DNA of 64,000 nt from Bacillus vallismortis (GTDB taxonomy: Bacteria > Bacillota > Bacilli > Bacillales > Bacillaceae). The position numbers were made by a program, and so were the translations under genes. The notes beneath the pieces were generated by a model that saw only the letters and a list, made by a program, of their open reading frames with translations, was not told the origin of the DNA and ran no database searches. The DNA is taken from NCBI RefSeq assembly GCF_040784915.1, contig NZ_CP160797.1, positions 1,565,001 through 1,629,000 on the forward strand, written 5' to 3'. Positions 1 through 8,754 of this stretch are shown piece after piece (positions within the stretch are counted from its first letter, which is position 1; each line of letters starts with the position of its first letter).

Positions 1-208
<208 letters not shown>

Positions 209-248
209 TTATATGATTCTACATTTAAAGTTTCTAAGAAATGAAGCG

Positions 249-260
249 ATTTTTGGGGGT
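249..260 (-). promoter_or_regulatory. Possible SigI-type -35 element of mreBH
   Basis: On the minus strand the block ACCCCCAAAAAT lies about 70 bases upstream of the mreBH start. Runs of C followed by A are typical of SigI (heat-stress) -35 elements, and mreBH is a known SigI target in B. subtilis. I do not see a clean CGAA -10 element at the usual distance, only a TTAGAA-like match, so the call is tentative. Confidence 0.3.
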
Positions 261-368
261 GTTCGTCGGGAAAGAAATGTTTTTGTAAAAAATCACGGAA
301 CTGTGTAACAGAAGTAATACATTTTTCGGTTTTATGGTAAAAATATCTTGTGATTCTTATAGAAAGCG

Positions 369-395
369 GGAAACTTTTTCTTAGTTTCATACGTC
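369..395 (+). promoter_or_regulatory. ECF-sigma promoter of abh
   Basis: GGAAAC at 369-374, a 17-base spacer and CGTC at 392-395 match the AAC / CGTC pattern of Bacillus ECF sigma factors (SigX, SigM, SigW). Known B. subtilis biology puts abh under SigX/SigM-type control, which fits. The predicted transcript has a leader of roughly 65 bases before abh. Confidence 0.65.
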
Positions 396-465
396 TACGA
401 TATATTGAGGTGCATCCTTAAACATTACATGAGAAAAGAAACATTTAAAGGAAGAAGGGTTTTTT

Positions 466-744
466 ATGAAATCAATAGGTGTTGTGAGAAAAGTAGATGA
501 ATTAGGGCGCATTGTCATGCCGATAGAATTAAGACGAGCACTGGATATTGCTATAAAAGACAGCATTGAGTTTTTTGTTGACGGAGATAAAATTATCTTG
601 AAAAAGTATAAACCTCATGGCGTTTGTTTAATGACCGGAGAAATCACTTCAGAAAATACTGAATACGGCAACGGTAAAATTACGTTAAGCCCTGAGGGTG
701 CACAGCTGCTTCTCGAAGAAATTCAAGCCGCTCTAAAAGAATAA
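466..744 (+). CDS. abh: Abh, AbrB-like transition-state regulator
   Basis: This 92-residue protein is an AbrB paralogue. The N-terminal half (about residues 1-50) is the swapped-hairpin AbrB DNA-binding domain, with the diagnostic start MKSIGVVRKVDELGRIVMP and the following ELRRALDI. The C-terminal half is the multimerisation region. AbrB-type proteins bind AT-rich promoter DNA and control transition-state genes; Abh overlaps with AbrB in controlling antibiotic and biofilm genes, which may bear on the downstream polyketide operon (inference). A strong ribosome-binding site, GGAAGAAGGG, precedes the ATG. The gene has its own ECF-type promoter and ends at an intrinsic terminator before kinC. 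Confidence 0.95.
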   Translation: MKSIGVVRKVDELGRIVMPIELRRALDIAIKDSIEFFVDGDKIILKKYKPHGVCLMTGEITSENTEYGNGKITLSPEGAQLLLEEIQAALKE

Positions 745-754
745 TATGATGTTG

Positions 755-788
755 AAAAAGGCGGAGAGATACAATCTCCGCCTTTTTT
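755..788 (+). terminator. Intrinsic terminator of abh
   Basis: AAAAAGGCGGAGA and TCTCCGCCTTTTT form a perfect stem around a short loop, and the descending arm ends in a T run. It lies 11 bases after the abh stop codon and separates abh from kinC. Confidence 0.93.
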
Positions 789-849
789 GCCTCAGGTGAT
801 GAATGATTTGGGATACTTTACATATTTTACTCAATTATTTGTCGAAGAA

Positions 850-858
850 TGGTACAAT
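850..858 (+). promoter_or_regulatory. Extended -10 promoter of kinC
   Basis: TGGTACAAT at 850-858 is an extended -10 element (TGn plus TACAAT). There is no good TTGACA at the usual distance, as is common for extended -10 promoters. Transcription would begin near 865 and leave a short leader to the kinC ATG at 890. This placement also argues against the longer reading frame that opens at 803. Confidence 0.5.
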
Positions 859-889
859 AAATAGAGAAACACAAGCGGCAGGTGGTCAT

Positions 890-2176
890 ATGAGAAAATA
901 TCAAGCACGTATCATTTCCATCATCTTGGCAATGATTTTTATTATGTTTTGGGATTATTTATTTTATTTTATAGGCAAAAACCCGATTAATTGGCCTGTT
1001 GATATTGTGTATACTGCAGTCACGTTAGCAAGTGTCTGGATGCTGGCTTATTATATTGATGAGAAACAGCAGCTGGTTAAGACAATGAAGGATAATGAAT
1101 GGAAGTATAAACAGCTTTCTGAGGAAAAAAACCGCATCATGGATAATTTGCAGGAAATCGTATTTCAAACGAATGCAAAAGGCGAAATTACATATTTAAA
1201 TCAAGCGTGGGCATCCATAACCGGCTTTTCAATCAATGAATGTATGGGAACGATGTATAATGATTACTTCATAAAAGAAAAACACGTAGCCGACCACATC
1301 AACACCCAAATCCAAAACCAAGCGTCATCTGGTATGTTTACTGCAAAATACGTGACAAAGAACGGCACGATTTTTTGGGGAGAAGTTCATTATAAACTTT
1401 ATTACGATCGGGATGACCAATTTACAGGCAGCTTGGGAACAATGTCAGATATCACTGAGCGGAAAGAGGCTGAAGATGAGCTCATTGAGATTAATGAACG
1501 GTTGGCGAGAGAATCACAGAAACTGTCAATCACAAGTGAACTTGCCGCCGGTATTGCACATGAAGTCAGAAACCCTTTAACCTCTGTCAGCGGTTTCCTT
1601 CAGATTATGAAAACACAATATCCCGACAGAAAGGGCTATTTTGACATCATCTTTTCAGAGATTAAAAGAATCGATTTGGTGCTCGGCGAGCTGTTGCTGC
1701 TTGCAAAACCGCAGGCGGTCACATTTAAAATGCATCAACTCAATGAGATCCTGACACAAGTCACGACATTGCTTGATACCAATGCTATTCTGTCCAATAT
1801 CGTCATAGAAAAAAATTTCGAAGAGACAGATAGCTGTATCATTAACGGGGATGAGAATCAGCTGAAGCAGGTCTTTATCAATATCATTAAAAATGGGATT
1901 GAGGCAATGCCAAAAGGCGGTATCGTTACCATTTCGACTGCTAAGACAGCCTCTCACGCCGTGATAAGCGTCAAAGATGAAGGAAATGGCATGCCGCAGG
2001 AAAAGCTTAAGCAGATTGGCAAACCTTTTTATTCAACAAAGGAAAAGGGCACCGGACTCGGACTTGCCATTTGTTTAAGAATCCTGAAGGAACATGACGG
2101 AGAATTGAAAATCGAAAGTGAAGCTGGAAAAGGCAGTGTCTTTCAAGTTGTTTTGCCTTTCAAATCAGACAGCTGA
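890..2176 (+). CDS. kinC: KinC, membrane sporulation/biofilm sensor histidine kinase
   Basis: This 428-residue histidine kinase feeds phosphate into the Spo0F/Spo0A phosphorelay and is linked to biofilm matrix induction and to sensing of potassium leakage. Two N-terminal membrane helices lie at about residues 8-28 and 35-55. A PAS domain (about 80-200) with its PAC motif ending SDITERKEAEDE follows. The H box is GIAHEVRNPL with the phosphoaccepting His near residue 224; N box, DEGNGMP and TGLGLAI ATP-binding motifs follow. I chose the ATG at 890 rather than the in-frame ATG at 803: AGGTGG precedes it, it gives the usual KinC length and membrane topology, and the likely promoter lies between the two starts. 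Confidence 0.95.
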   Translation: MRKYQARIISIILAMIFIMFWDYLFYFIGKNPINWPVDIVYTAVTLASVWMLAYYIDEKQQLVKTMKDNEWKYKQLSEEKNRIMDNLQEIVFQTNAKGEITYLNQAWASITGFSINECMGTMYNDYFIKEKHVADHINTQIQNQASSGMFTAKYVTKNGTIFWGEVHYKLYYDRDDQFTGSLGTMSDITERKEAEDELIEINERLARESQKLSITSELAAGIAHEVRNPLTSVSGFLQIMKTQYPDRKGYFDIIFSEIKRIDLVLGELLLLAKPQAVTFKMHQLNEILTQVTTLLDTNAILSNIVIEKNFEETDSCIINGDENQLKQVFINIIKNGIEAMPKGGIVTISTAKTASHAVISVKDEGNGMPQEKLKQIGKPFYSTKEKGTGLGLAICLRILKEHDGELKIESEAGKGSVFQVVLPFKSDS

Positions 2177-2191
2177 GAGGGGGAAAATAAG

Positions 2192-3019
2192 ATGAACTCG
2201 CTTCTCTTTGTATACGGGACATTGAGAAAACATGAAAAGAATCATCATCTGCTTGCACAATCGGCATGTATCAATGAGCAGGCCAGAACGAAGGGATGTC
2301 TGTTTGCTGCAAATGAGGGACCCGCAGCTGTTTTTGAAGATGAAGGTTATATATGCGGCGAGTTATATGAAGCAGATGAATGGTGTATACATAAGCTCGA
2401 TCAATTTTATCAAGGCTATGAAAAACAAACAGCGCTTGTAGAAACGGATGCCGGAATCAAAAAAGCGCTTGTTTATTTTATGAACAATGACGTGTGTGCC
2501 GGCTTTCCGAAAATAAGCAGCGGTGACTGGAAAGCACATCAGATGATCAGCAAATCGCAAAATCCTGTTTATTATTTTGCCTATGGGTCCTGCATGGACA
2601 ATGCCCGCTTTCAAAAGGCGGGAGTCGATCACTATTTTCAAGATCCAGTGGGAGGAGCTGTTTTAAAAGGGTACACAACCCGCTTCACTCTAAAAAGGGA
2701 AGACGGCTCAAGAGCGGATATGATGGAAGACGGAGGAACAACAGAAGGCGTTTTATATCGCATTCCTTTTTCCGCTCTCACCTATCTATATAAAAGGGAG
2801 GGCGTTGCATCTCTTACGTATCGGCCTGCATTTGTAGACGTTGAAGCAGGCGGAAGGCGCTACACAGATTGCTTAACCTTTCTCGTCCTCCAAAAAGAAG
2901 CGGAAACCGCTCCGCCTCAGCACTATCAGATGGAAATTGAACGGGGAGCGGAGATGTATTTATCACCGGGGTTTGCTGAAAAGCTCAAGCGGCATATGAA
3001 TTCGCTGCCAAAAGAATAA
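2192..3019 (+). CDS. ykqA: YkqA, tandem gamma-glutamylcyclotransferase-like protein
   Basis: This 275-residue protein has two copies of the gamma-glutamylcyclotransferase/AIG2 fold. Each begins with the substrate-loop signature, LLFVYGTLRKHEKN near residue 4 and YYFAYGSCMDNARF near residue 127. Members of this fold cyclise gamma-glutamyl amines to 5-oxoproline, but the substrate of YkqA is not established, so only the fold is claimed. The gene starts 15 bases after the kinC stop, behind a GAGAGGGGG ribosome-binding site, and is probably cotranscribed with kinC. Confidence 0.88.
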   Translation: MNSLLFVYGTLRKHEKNHHLLAQSACINEQARTKGCLFAANEGPAAVFEDEGYICGELYEADEWCIHKLDQFYQGYEKQTALVETDAGIKKALVYFMNNDVCAGFPKISSGDWKAHQMISKSQNPVYYFAYGSCMDNARFQKAGVDHYFQDPVGGAVLKGYTTRFTLKREDGSRADMMEDGGTTEGVLYRIPFSALTYLYKREGVASLTYRPAFVDVEAGGRRYTDCLTFLVLQKEAETAPPQHYQMEIERGAEMYLSPGFAEKLKRHMNSLPKE

Positions 3020-3090
3020 CGAAATTAACACTGTTACAAAAGAATATGATAAAATTTGTTCAATATGATGTTAGGTAAAGGAGCACCACT

Positions 3091-3756
3091 ATGAAAAAAG
3101 AATTTGCGGTAATTGGACTGGGCCGTTTTGGTGGCAGTATTTGCAAAGCATTAAGCGAGGAAGGCGTCGAGGTTATGGCGATGGATATCGATGAGGATAA
3201 AGTCAACGAGTATGCCAAGATCGCATCTCACGCCGTTATCGGTGATTCAACAGACGAATCTGTCCTGAAAAACTTAGGTCTGCGAAATTTTGACCATGTT
3301 ATTGTAGCAATCGGTGAAAATATCCAGGCGAGTATTTTAACGACTCTCATTCTGAAAGAACTGGGCGTTCATACCATTACAGTGAAGGCACAGAACGATT
3401 ATCACGAAAAAGTGCTTTCTAAAATCGGTGCGGACCACATCGTCCACCCGGAACGCGATATGGCAAAACGAATTGCGCATAACATCGTGTCCAACAACGT
3501 ACTTGATTATTTGGAACTGTCTGAAGAGCATAGTCTAGTTGAAATCGTAGCCAACAGCCGCCTGGCCGGAAATACGCTTCTTGATTTAGATATCCGTGCG
3601 AAATACGGGATTAACATTGTAGCCATTAAAAGAGGCAAGGAAGTCATCGTGTCGCCGCTTGCGACCGAAGTCATCCATCGAGAAGATATCCTCATCGTTA
3701 TTGGTTCTGTTACAGACATTTCCCGTTTTGAAAAAAGAGTTCTTTATACAAAATAG
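3091..3756 (+). CDS. ktrC: KtrC, RCK regulatory subunit of Ktr potassium uptake
   Basis: KtrC (221 residues) is the cytoplasmic gating ring of a Ktr K+ channel and works with the membrane subunit KtrD encoded elsewhere. The RCK_N Rossmann domain opens with the nucleotide-binding glycine motif GLGRFGGS (about residues 9-16), with an acidic residue ending strand 2 (MAMDIDEDK). The RCK_C domain occupies about residues 135-221. Family knowledge: KtrC/KtrA-type rings bind ATP/ADP and are inhibited by cyclic di-AMP. The gene follows ykqA by about 70 bases, has a GGAG ribosome-binding site, and ends at a clear terminator. Confidence 0.95.
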   Translation: MKKEFAVIGLGRFGGSICKALSEEGVEVMAMDIDEDKVNEYAKIASHAVIGDSTDESVLKNLGLRNFDHVIVAIGENIQASILTTLILKELGVHTITVKAQNDYHEKVLSKIGADHIVHPERDMAKRIAHNIVSNNVLDYLELSEEHSLVEIVANSRLAGNTLLDLDIRAKYGINIVAIKRGKEVIVSPLATEVIHREDILIVIGSVTDISRFEKRVLYTK

Positions 3757-3765
3757 CAGTAAGAC

Positions 3766-3790
3766 AAACCGTCCCCAAAGGGCGGTTTTT
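3766..3790 (+). terminator. Intrinsic terminator of ktrC
   Basis: AAACCG pairs with CGGTTT and CCC with GGG, with one bulged T and a CAAA loop; the descending arm runs into TTTTT. It lies 10 bases after the ktrC stop. Confidence 0.85.
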
Positions 3791-3847
3791 CATATTATCA
3801 GAATATAACAACTTTAATGAAGTGAGCGGCAATTTCTTAAAATTTTA

Positions 3848-3876
3848 TTGACTAAGCACAGGCGTTCCGATAGCAT
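3848..3876 (+). promoter_or_regulatory. Candidate SigA promoter of adeC
   Basis: TTGACT at 3848-3853, a 17-base spacer and TAGCAT at 3871-3876 fit the SigA pattern. A nearby TATAAT (3886-3891) has the better hexamer, but it would start transcription inside the ribosome-binding site, so the upstream pair is preferred. I see no purine riboswitch in the short leader. Confidence 0.4.
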
Positions 3877-3911
3877 GTTGTACCATATAATAAAAAAGAG
3901 GAGGGGCCTAT

Positions 3912-5645
3912 TTGAATAAAGAAGTGCTGGTGAATAGGCTGAATGCTTCAGCCCGAAGACAAAAAGCTGATATCGTCATTAAGAACGGAAAAATCATGGA
4001 CGTATTTAATCAAGAGTGGATTTATGAAGATATTGCGATTACGGACGGAGTCATTGTAGGCCTCGGCGAGTATGAAGGCGAAAATAACATTGATGCAGAG
4101 GGACAAATGATTGTTCCGGGTTTTATTGATGGACATGTACATATTGAGTCATCAATGGTTACACCGATTGAGTTCGCTAAAGCGGTATTGCCGCATGGTG
4201 TGACGACAGTTGTTACCGATCCGCATGAGATCGCGAATGTGTCTGGTGAAAAAGGGATTGCATTTATGATTGAACAGGCTCGGCAAACACCGCTGAATAT
4301 TCATTTTATGCTTCCCTCCAGTGTGCCTGCCGCAAGCTTTGAGCGATCAGGCGCAGTTCTTAAAGCTGCCGATTTAAAGCCTTTTTACGAAGAGAAAGAA
4401 GTCTTAGGGCTAGCTGAAGTCATGGACTATGTATCAGTTCAGCAGGCTGAAGAAGATATGGTTCAGAAACTGCTCGATGCCCGTATTGCAGGAAAGCGGG
4501 TTGACGGTCATTTAGCGGGTTTAACGACAGACCTCATTAACATTTATAGAACAGCATTTGTCTTAAATGATCATGAAGTAACGACGAAGGAAGAAGCGCT
4601 TGATCGTATTAGAAGAGGAATGTATGTCATGATGCGTGAGGGATCAGTCGCAAAAAACACTCTCAATGTGCTCCCGGCGGTGAATGAAAAGAATGCACGC
4701 CGTTTCTTCTTCTGTACGGATGATAAGCATGTGGATGATTTATTGTCAGAGGGAAGTGTGAATCATCAGGTGAAAATGGCGATTCAAGCCGGACTTGACC
4801 CGTTTTTAGCCTATCAATTAGGGAGCCTCAATGCAGCTGAATGCTACGGATTAGATACAAAGGGAGCGATTGCTCCGGGTTTTGATGCTGATTTGCTTTT
4901 TGTTTCTGATCTGGGAAACGTCACTGTCACAAAGACAATGGTACATGGGCAGACTGTTGCTGAAGGAGGCGAAGCAGTCTATCACGATAGCGCTTCAGCT
5001 CCCGCACCAGAACCGGCACTGCTTGATTCTGTTAAGCTTGCTGCTCCTCTTAACAAACAGAATTTAAATATGCCAATCGATTCAAAGCGGCAAATCCATG
5101 TGATTCAAATCATTCCTAATCAGCTTGAAACACGGTTGGTGCGTGTGCCGTCTCCTGATGCCCATGTTTTTGAGCCTGACACTGAGCTCGATTTGTTAAA
5201 GATTGCAGTTGTTGAGCGGCATAAAGGGTTAAAAGAAACCGGTCTTGGTGTTGTGAAAGGATTTGGATTCAAGAGCGGAGCGATTGCCACAAGCATTTCG
5301 CACGATTCCCATAATATTATTGCCGTTGGGACAAATGATGCCGATATTGCGGCTGCAGTTAATAAGCTGCAGGAAATTGGCGGAGGATTAACGATTATAA
5401 AAAATGGAGAAGAGCTTCATTCAGTACCGCTGCCGATTGCGGGGTTACTATCAGACCAATCTGCGGAGCAGGTGAATCAAAGCTTGCTGACGCTGCATGA
5501 TCAATTGTCGTCAGTCGGTTTCACAGGCGAGTTTAATCCATTTTTGACGCTGTCGTTTTTAGCTTTGCCTGTCATTCCTGACATTAAAATGACAACAACA
5601 GGATTATTTGATGTAAAGTCATTTCAGCACATAACACTGCAATAA
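3912..5645 (+). CDS. adeC: AdeC, adenine deaminase
   Basis: AdeC hydrolyses adenine to hypoxanthine and ammonia in purine salvage. The 577-residue length is normal for the bacterial adenine deaminase family (amidohydrolase superfamily). The metal-binding start of the barrel is seen as PGFIDGHVHIESSM (about residues 70-83), and further conserved histidines include TDPHEIAN and the VDGHLAG region. The C-terminal half carries the AdeC-specific domain with GFGFKSGAIATSISHDSHN. The start codon is a TTG at 3912, placed six bases after GAGGGG; no ATG serves as well. The gene stands alone and converges on rnjA at a shared terminator. Confidence 0.95.
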   Translation: MNKEVLVNRLNASARRQKADIVIKNGKIMDVFNQEWIYEDIAITDGVIVGLGEYEGENNIDAEGQMIVPGFIDGHVHIESSMVTPIEFAKAVLPHGVTTVVTDPHEIANVSGEKGIAFMIEQARQTPLNIHFMLPSSVPAASFERSGAVLKAADLKPFYEEKEVLGLAEVMDYVSVQQAEEDMVQKLLDARIAGKRVDGHLAGLTTDLINIYRTAFVLNDHEVTTKEEALDRIRRGMYVMMREGSVAKNTLNVLPAVNEKNARRFFFCTDDKHVDDLLSEGSVNHQVKMAIQAGLDPFLAYQLGSLNAAECYGLDTKGAIAPGFDADLLFVSDLGNVTVTKTMVHGQTVAEGGEAVYHDSASAPAPEPALLDSVKLAAPLNKQNLNMPIDSKRQIHVIQIIPNQLETRLVRVPSPDAHVFEPDTELDLLKIAVVERHKGLKETGLGVVKGFGFKSGAIATSISHDSHNIIAVGTNDADIAAAVNKLQEIGGGLTIIKNGEELHSVPLPIAGLLSDQSAEQVNQSLLTLHDQLSSVGFTGEFNPFLTLSFLALPVIPDIKMTTTGLFDVKSFQHITLQ

Positions 5646-5680
5646 AAAAGATGCACTCACTTTGGAGTGCATCTTTTTTT
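5644..5680. terminator. Bidirectional terminator between adeC and rnjA
   Basis: AAAAAAGATGCACTC and GAGTGCATCTTTTTT form a long perfect stem around a six-base loop. The A run on one side and T run on the other allow it to stop transcription from both converging genes. It overlaps the last bases of the rnjA reading frame. Confidence 0.92.
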
Positions 5681-7346
5681 AAACCTCCATAATGATCGGA
5701 AGGATCATCGGACGGCGTTTCGTTTTTTCGTATAAGAACGGCGCAAGCGTATCTGTAATCTCGTTTTTGATTTCAGACCATTGAGTCGTTTTTCGTTCCA
5801 TCACTTTTTGTAAGTGGTTTGAAATGAGCTCTTGAGCGTCATTGATCAAGTCGCCAGATTCTCTCATGTAAACAAACCCTCTGGAAATCAAATCAGGTCC
5901 CGCTGAAACCTTAAAGTCCTCCATGTCAATGCTGACAACCACAATGACAAGCCCTTCCTCAGAAAGAATTCTGCGGTCACGAAGTACGATATTGCCAATA
6001 TCACCGATACCGCTTCCGTCAATGTATACTGAACCGGACGGGATTTTACCGGCAACTGAAGCTTCATCGCCCTTAAGCGCCAAAACCTCACCATTATCCA
6101 TGATAAAGCAATTTTCTTCAGGGATGCCGCAATCAGTTGCAAGCTTGACATGCATTTTTTGCATTCTGTACTCACCGTGAATCGGCATGAAGAATTTAGG
6201 CTTGATTAAACGAAGCATCAGCTTCTGTTCTTCCTGCCCGCCGTGACCGGATGTATGGATATCATTAAGAGGCCCGTGAATAACCTCAGCCCCAGCACGG
6301 TACAGCTGATTGATTGTACGGCTCACGCTGATTGTGTTTCCTGGGATAGGGGATGAAGAAAATACGACTGTATCCCCAGGAATAATCGAAATCTGGCGGT
6401 GTGTGCCGTTTGCAATTCTTGATAAAGCTGCCATCGGTTCCCCTTGGCTTCCGGTACATAATATCGTTACTTTATTGGCAGGTAAACGATTGATTTCGTT
6501 ATGCTCAATAAATGTATTTTTAGGACAGCTAATATAACCGAGCGTTTGTCCGATTTCGATAGCTGATTCCATACTGCGTCCAAATACGGCAACTTTTCTC
6601 CCATTTAATACAGCAGCCTCAATCACCTGCTGCAAGCGGTGAATATTCGACGCAAATGTAGCGAAAATAACTCGGCCGTCCACCTTGCGGAAAATGTCAT
6701 GAATGCTTTCTCCGACACGGCGCTCAGACATGGTGAACTCCGGGTTTTCACTGTTTGTGCTGTCTGATAGGAGACACAGAACGCCTTCTTTGCCGATTTC
6801 GGCCATTTTCGTTAAGTTTGCCGGCTCACCGACTGGAGTAAAATCGAATTTAAAATCTCCAGTATGTACAATGTTTCCGGGCGGCGTTTTTACAACTATA
6901 CCGTAGGAATCCGGAATACTATGTGTTGTTCTGAAGAATGACACAGCCGTTTTACGGAATTTTACGATATCATCCTCACCGATAATGTTCAGTTTCGTCT
7001 GTCGTAATAATCCATGCTCTTCAAGTTTATTCCGAAGTAAGCCGATCGCGAGTTTACCGCCGTAAACAGGAATATTCACTTGTCTGAGCAGGTACGGAAT
7101 ACCGCCGATATGGTCTTCATGGCCGTGGGTGATAAAAAGCCCTTTAATTTTATCTTCATTTTTGACTAAATACGTGTAATCAGGGATAACGTAGTCAATG
7201 CCGAGCAGTTCGTCCTCGGGAAACTTGATCCCCGCATCAATTAGCACAATCTCATCCTGAAATTGTACTGCGTACGTATTTTTACCGATTTCGCCCAATC
7301 CTCCGAGGGCGAAAACAGCAGTCTGATCATTTTTTACAAATTTCAT
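5679..7346 (-). CDS. rnjA: RNase J1
   Basis: RnjA is the essential metallo-beta-lactamase/beta-CASP ribonuclease with 5' exonuclease and endonuclease activity; it matures 16S rRNA and drives mRNA decay. The zinc motif [10 protein letters not shown] is near residue 74, GDFKFD and SDSTNSE are further metal/beta-CASP motifs, and [11 protein letters not shown] and PIHGEYR lie in the C-terminal half of the catalytic module. From the MKFVKND start the protein has 555 residues, the usual length. An in-frame ATG nine bases upstream overlaps the rpoY stop as ATGA; it sits only two bases from GGAG, so the internal start at 7346 is preferred. rnjA is translationally linked to rpoY. Confidence 0.96.
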   Translation of the reverse strand: MKFVKNDQTAVFALGGLGEIGKNTYAVQFQDEIVLIDAGIKFPEDELLGIDYVIPDYTYLVKNEDKIKGLFITHGHEDHIGGIPYLLRQVNIPVYGGKLAIGLLRNKLEEHGLLRQTKLNIIGEDDIVKFRKTAVSFFRTTHSIPDSYGIVVKTPPGNIVHTGDFKFDFTPVGEPANLTKMAEIGKEGVLCLLSDSTNSENPEFTMSERRVGESIHDIFRKVDGRVIFATFASNIHRLQQVIEAAVLNGRKVAVFGRSMESAIEIGQTLGYISCPKNTFIEHNEINRLPANKVTILCTGSQGEPMAALSRIANGTHRQISIIPGDTVVFSSSPIPGNTISVSRTINQLYRAGAEVIHGPLNDIHTSGHGGQEEQKLMLRLIKPKFFMPIHGEYRMQKMHVKLATDCGIPEENCFIMDNGEVLALKGDEASVAGKIPSGSVYIDGSGIGDIGNIVLRDRRILSEEGLVIVVVSIDMEDFKVSAGPDLISRGFVYMRESGDLINDAQELISNHLQKVMERKTTQWSEIKNEITDTLAPFLYEKTKRRPMILPIIMEV

Positions 7347-7351
7347 ACCGC

Positions 7352-7561
7352 TCATAACTCCAATACTTTAAAATTTTCGCTTTGTTGTTCATATTCTAAA
7401 AATGCACCATTCACAGGTGTAATAAACTCAATATTAAATTTCTTCTCTTTCAGCTTTGTTCTGACGTCACGCTCAGATACGCCTTCAATATAAAGTGAAT
7501 CTGTCTTTTCCCGAACAGGTACTTCGTCAGCCTTTTCTTGATAAAATACCTTATAAATCAT
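7352..7561 (-). CDS. rpoY: RNA polymerase epsilon subunit
   Basis: This 69-residue protein is the small epsilon subunit of Firmicute RNA polymerase, once called YkzG. It begins [18 protein letters not shown] and contains the [18 protein letters not shown] core of the family. It binds the secondary-channel side of the polymerase; its physiological role is still debated (phage defence and polymerase recycling have been proposed). It directly precedes rnjA, and their stop and possible start codons overlap, an arrangement conserved in Bacillus. The ribosome-binding site is AAGGAGAG. Confidence 0.95.
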   Translation of the reverse strand: MIYKVFYQEKADEVPVREKTDSLYIEGVSERDVRTKLKEKKFNIEFITPVNGAFLEYEQQSENFKVLEL

Positions 7562-7604
7562 CCAAATCTCTCCTTAAATGCCGTATGTTAGACTCGCTTA
7601 TTCT

Positions 7605-7610
7605 ATTATA
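7605..7610 (-). promoter_or_regulatory. Candidate -10 element of rpoY-rnjA
   Basis: On the minus strand a TATAAT hexamer lies about 45 bases upstream of the rpoY start. The matching -35 region is poor, so this is a tentative promoter. Transcription could also arrive from the small ORF upstream. Confidence 0.35.
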
Positions 7611-7678
7611 TTCGAAAACGGAATATAAGGAAAGCCTTGAGAAAAATAAGGCCCCCTCGAAAAGCGAAAGATCCCTTG

Positions 7679-7750
7679 TCAGGCAATTGCTTTCTTGCGG
7701 AGCATTCCGTTCCATTGTCTTCTGAGTTTCTTTCTTAATTTGCGCAGCAT
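7679..7750 (-). CDS. Candidate 23-residue Arg/Lys-rich small protein
   Basis: A minus-strand reading frame of 23 codons starts with ATG at 7750 and stops with TGA at 7679-7681. It is preceded by AAAGGAGG with a nine-base spacer, an almost ideal Bacillus ribosome-binding site. The product starts MLRKLRKKLRRQW; 10 of 23 residues are Arg or Lys, spaced as in an amphipathic helix. It lies upstream of rpoY and rnjA on the same strand. I do not recognise a family. The strong ribosome-binding site is the main evidence that it is translated; it could be an RNA- or ribosome-associated peptide or a leader peptide (speculation). Confidence 0.5.
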   Translation of the reverse strand: MLRKLRKKLRRQWNGMLRKKAIA

Positions 7751-7872
7751 TTGTTAGTTCCTCCTTTCATCATAACTTGTCCAGAGTTCTTTTATACAAA
7801 TAGTATACGGAGATTATGGAAGACTTCTCGTGGTTATTAATGGAATTTAATATGAGTTTTGAACGAAATAGT

Positions 7873-7900
7873 TTGCTGAATGGCAATCTTTTTGTATGAT
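7873..7900 (+). promoter_or_regulatory. SigA promoter of ykrA
   Basis: TTGCTG at 7873-7878 and TATGAT at 7895-7900 are separated by 16 bases. The -10 hexamer covers the ATG at 7896 that would open a longer ykrA frame, so translation most likely begins at 7944. Confidence 0.6.
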
Positions 7901-7943
7901 GAGGGTGGGAATTGCAGATCAAGACGATAAAGGGGAAGTTATA

Positions 7944-8717
7944 ATGGATTCAAAATTAATTTTTTTTGATATTGACGGTACGATATATGATCATGACAAA
8001 AATATACCGGAAAGTACGAGGGAAACGGTGGCGGAGCTGCAGCGCCAAGGGCATCATGTGTTTATTGCCAGCGGGCGGTCTCCGTTTTTAGTTAAGCCGA
8101 TTTTAGAGGAGCTGGGCATACACTCGTTTATTTCCTATAATGGGCAGTATGTTGTCTTTGAAAATCAAGTGATTTATAAAAATCCACTGCCTGAAGAGGC
8201 AATCAGCCGATTATTAAAGCGGGCGGGAAAGGACAAACATCCTGTCGTGTTTATGGCTGAGGACACGATGAAAGCGACTGTTGCGGATCATCCTCATGTA
8301 ATGGAGGGAATCGGAAGTCTTAAAACCGATTATCCAGAAACCGATGAGCTTTTCTATGAAGGAAAAGAAATTTTTCAGCTTCTTTTATTTTGCCAGGATG
8401 AAGAAGAACAGGTTTATGTCGCTTTTCCTGAATTTGATCTAGTGCGCTGGCATGAGCTTTCGACTGATGTTCTTCCGCATGGAGGTTCGAAGGCGGAAGG
8501 GATTAAAAAAGTCATCGAGCGTCTTCCTTTTGCTATCAGCGATACATATGCTTTCGGCGACGGATTAAACGATCTGCAAATGATTGAGTATGTCGGGACA
8601 GGCGTAGCTATGGGAAATGCTGTACCTGAATTGAAAGAAATCGCGGATTTTGTAACAAAGCCGGTAGACGAGGATGGAATTGCGTACGCTGTCAAAGAAT
8701 TGGGCCTTTTAAAATAA
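7944..8717 (+). CDS. ykrA: YkrA, HAD-superfamily phosphatase (Cof type)
   Basis: This 257-residue protein is a Cof/YbjI-type HAD hydrolase. Motif I is FFDIDGTIYDHD (catalytic aspartates near residues 8 and 10), motif II is FIASGRSP, and motif IV is AFGDGLNDLQMI; a type-C2 cap lies between II and III. Such enzymes dephosphorylate sugar phosphates, FMN or pyridoxal phosphate, and the substrate of YkrA cannot be told from sequence. AAAGGGGAAG precedes the ATG at 7944. The longer frame from 7896 would start inside the promoter and is not supported. Confidence 0.9.
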   Translation: MDSKLIFFDIDGTIYDHDKNIPESTRETVAELQRQGHHVFIASGRSPFLVKPILEELGIHSFISYNGQYVVFENQVIYKNPLPEEAISRLLKRAGKDKHPVVFMAEDTMKATVADHPHVMEGIGSLKTDYPETDELFYEGKEIFQLLLFCQDEEEQVYVAFPEFDLVRWHELSTDVLPHGGSKAEGIKKVIERLPFAISDTYAFGDGLNDLQMIEYVGTGVAMGNAVPELKEIADFVTKPVDEDGIAYAVKELGLLK

Positions 8718-8719
8718 AG

Positions 8720-8754
8720 AAACGGCTGGCACTGTGCCAGCCGTTTTTATTTTT
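8720..8754. terminator. Bidirectional terminator between ykrA and defB
   Basis: AAACGGCTGGCAC and GTGCCAGCCGTTT form a perfect 13-base inverted repeat with a one-base centre, followed by TTATTTTT. It serves ykrA and probably the convergent defB. Confidence 0.9.

Noticed and set aside
803-889. Longer N-terminus for KinC starting at 803
   Set aside because: The extension contains the likely promoter, has no good ribosome-binding site and is not part of the KinC family; the ATG at 890 fits better.
3886-3891. TATAAT as the adeC -10 element
   Set aside because: Transcription from it would start at the ribosome-binding site and leave almost no leader; the TTGACT/TAGCAT pair upstream is more plausible.
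7896-7943. Upstream ATG for YkrA
   Set aside because: The ATG overlaps the -10 hexamer of the promoter, so it would not be in the transcript.
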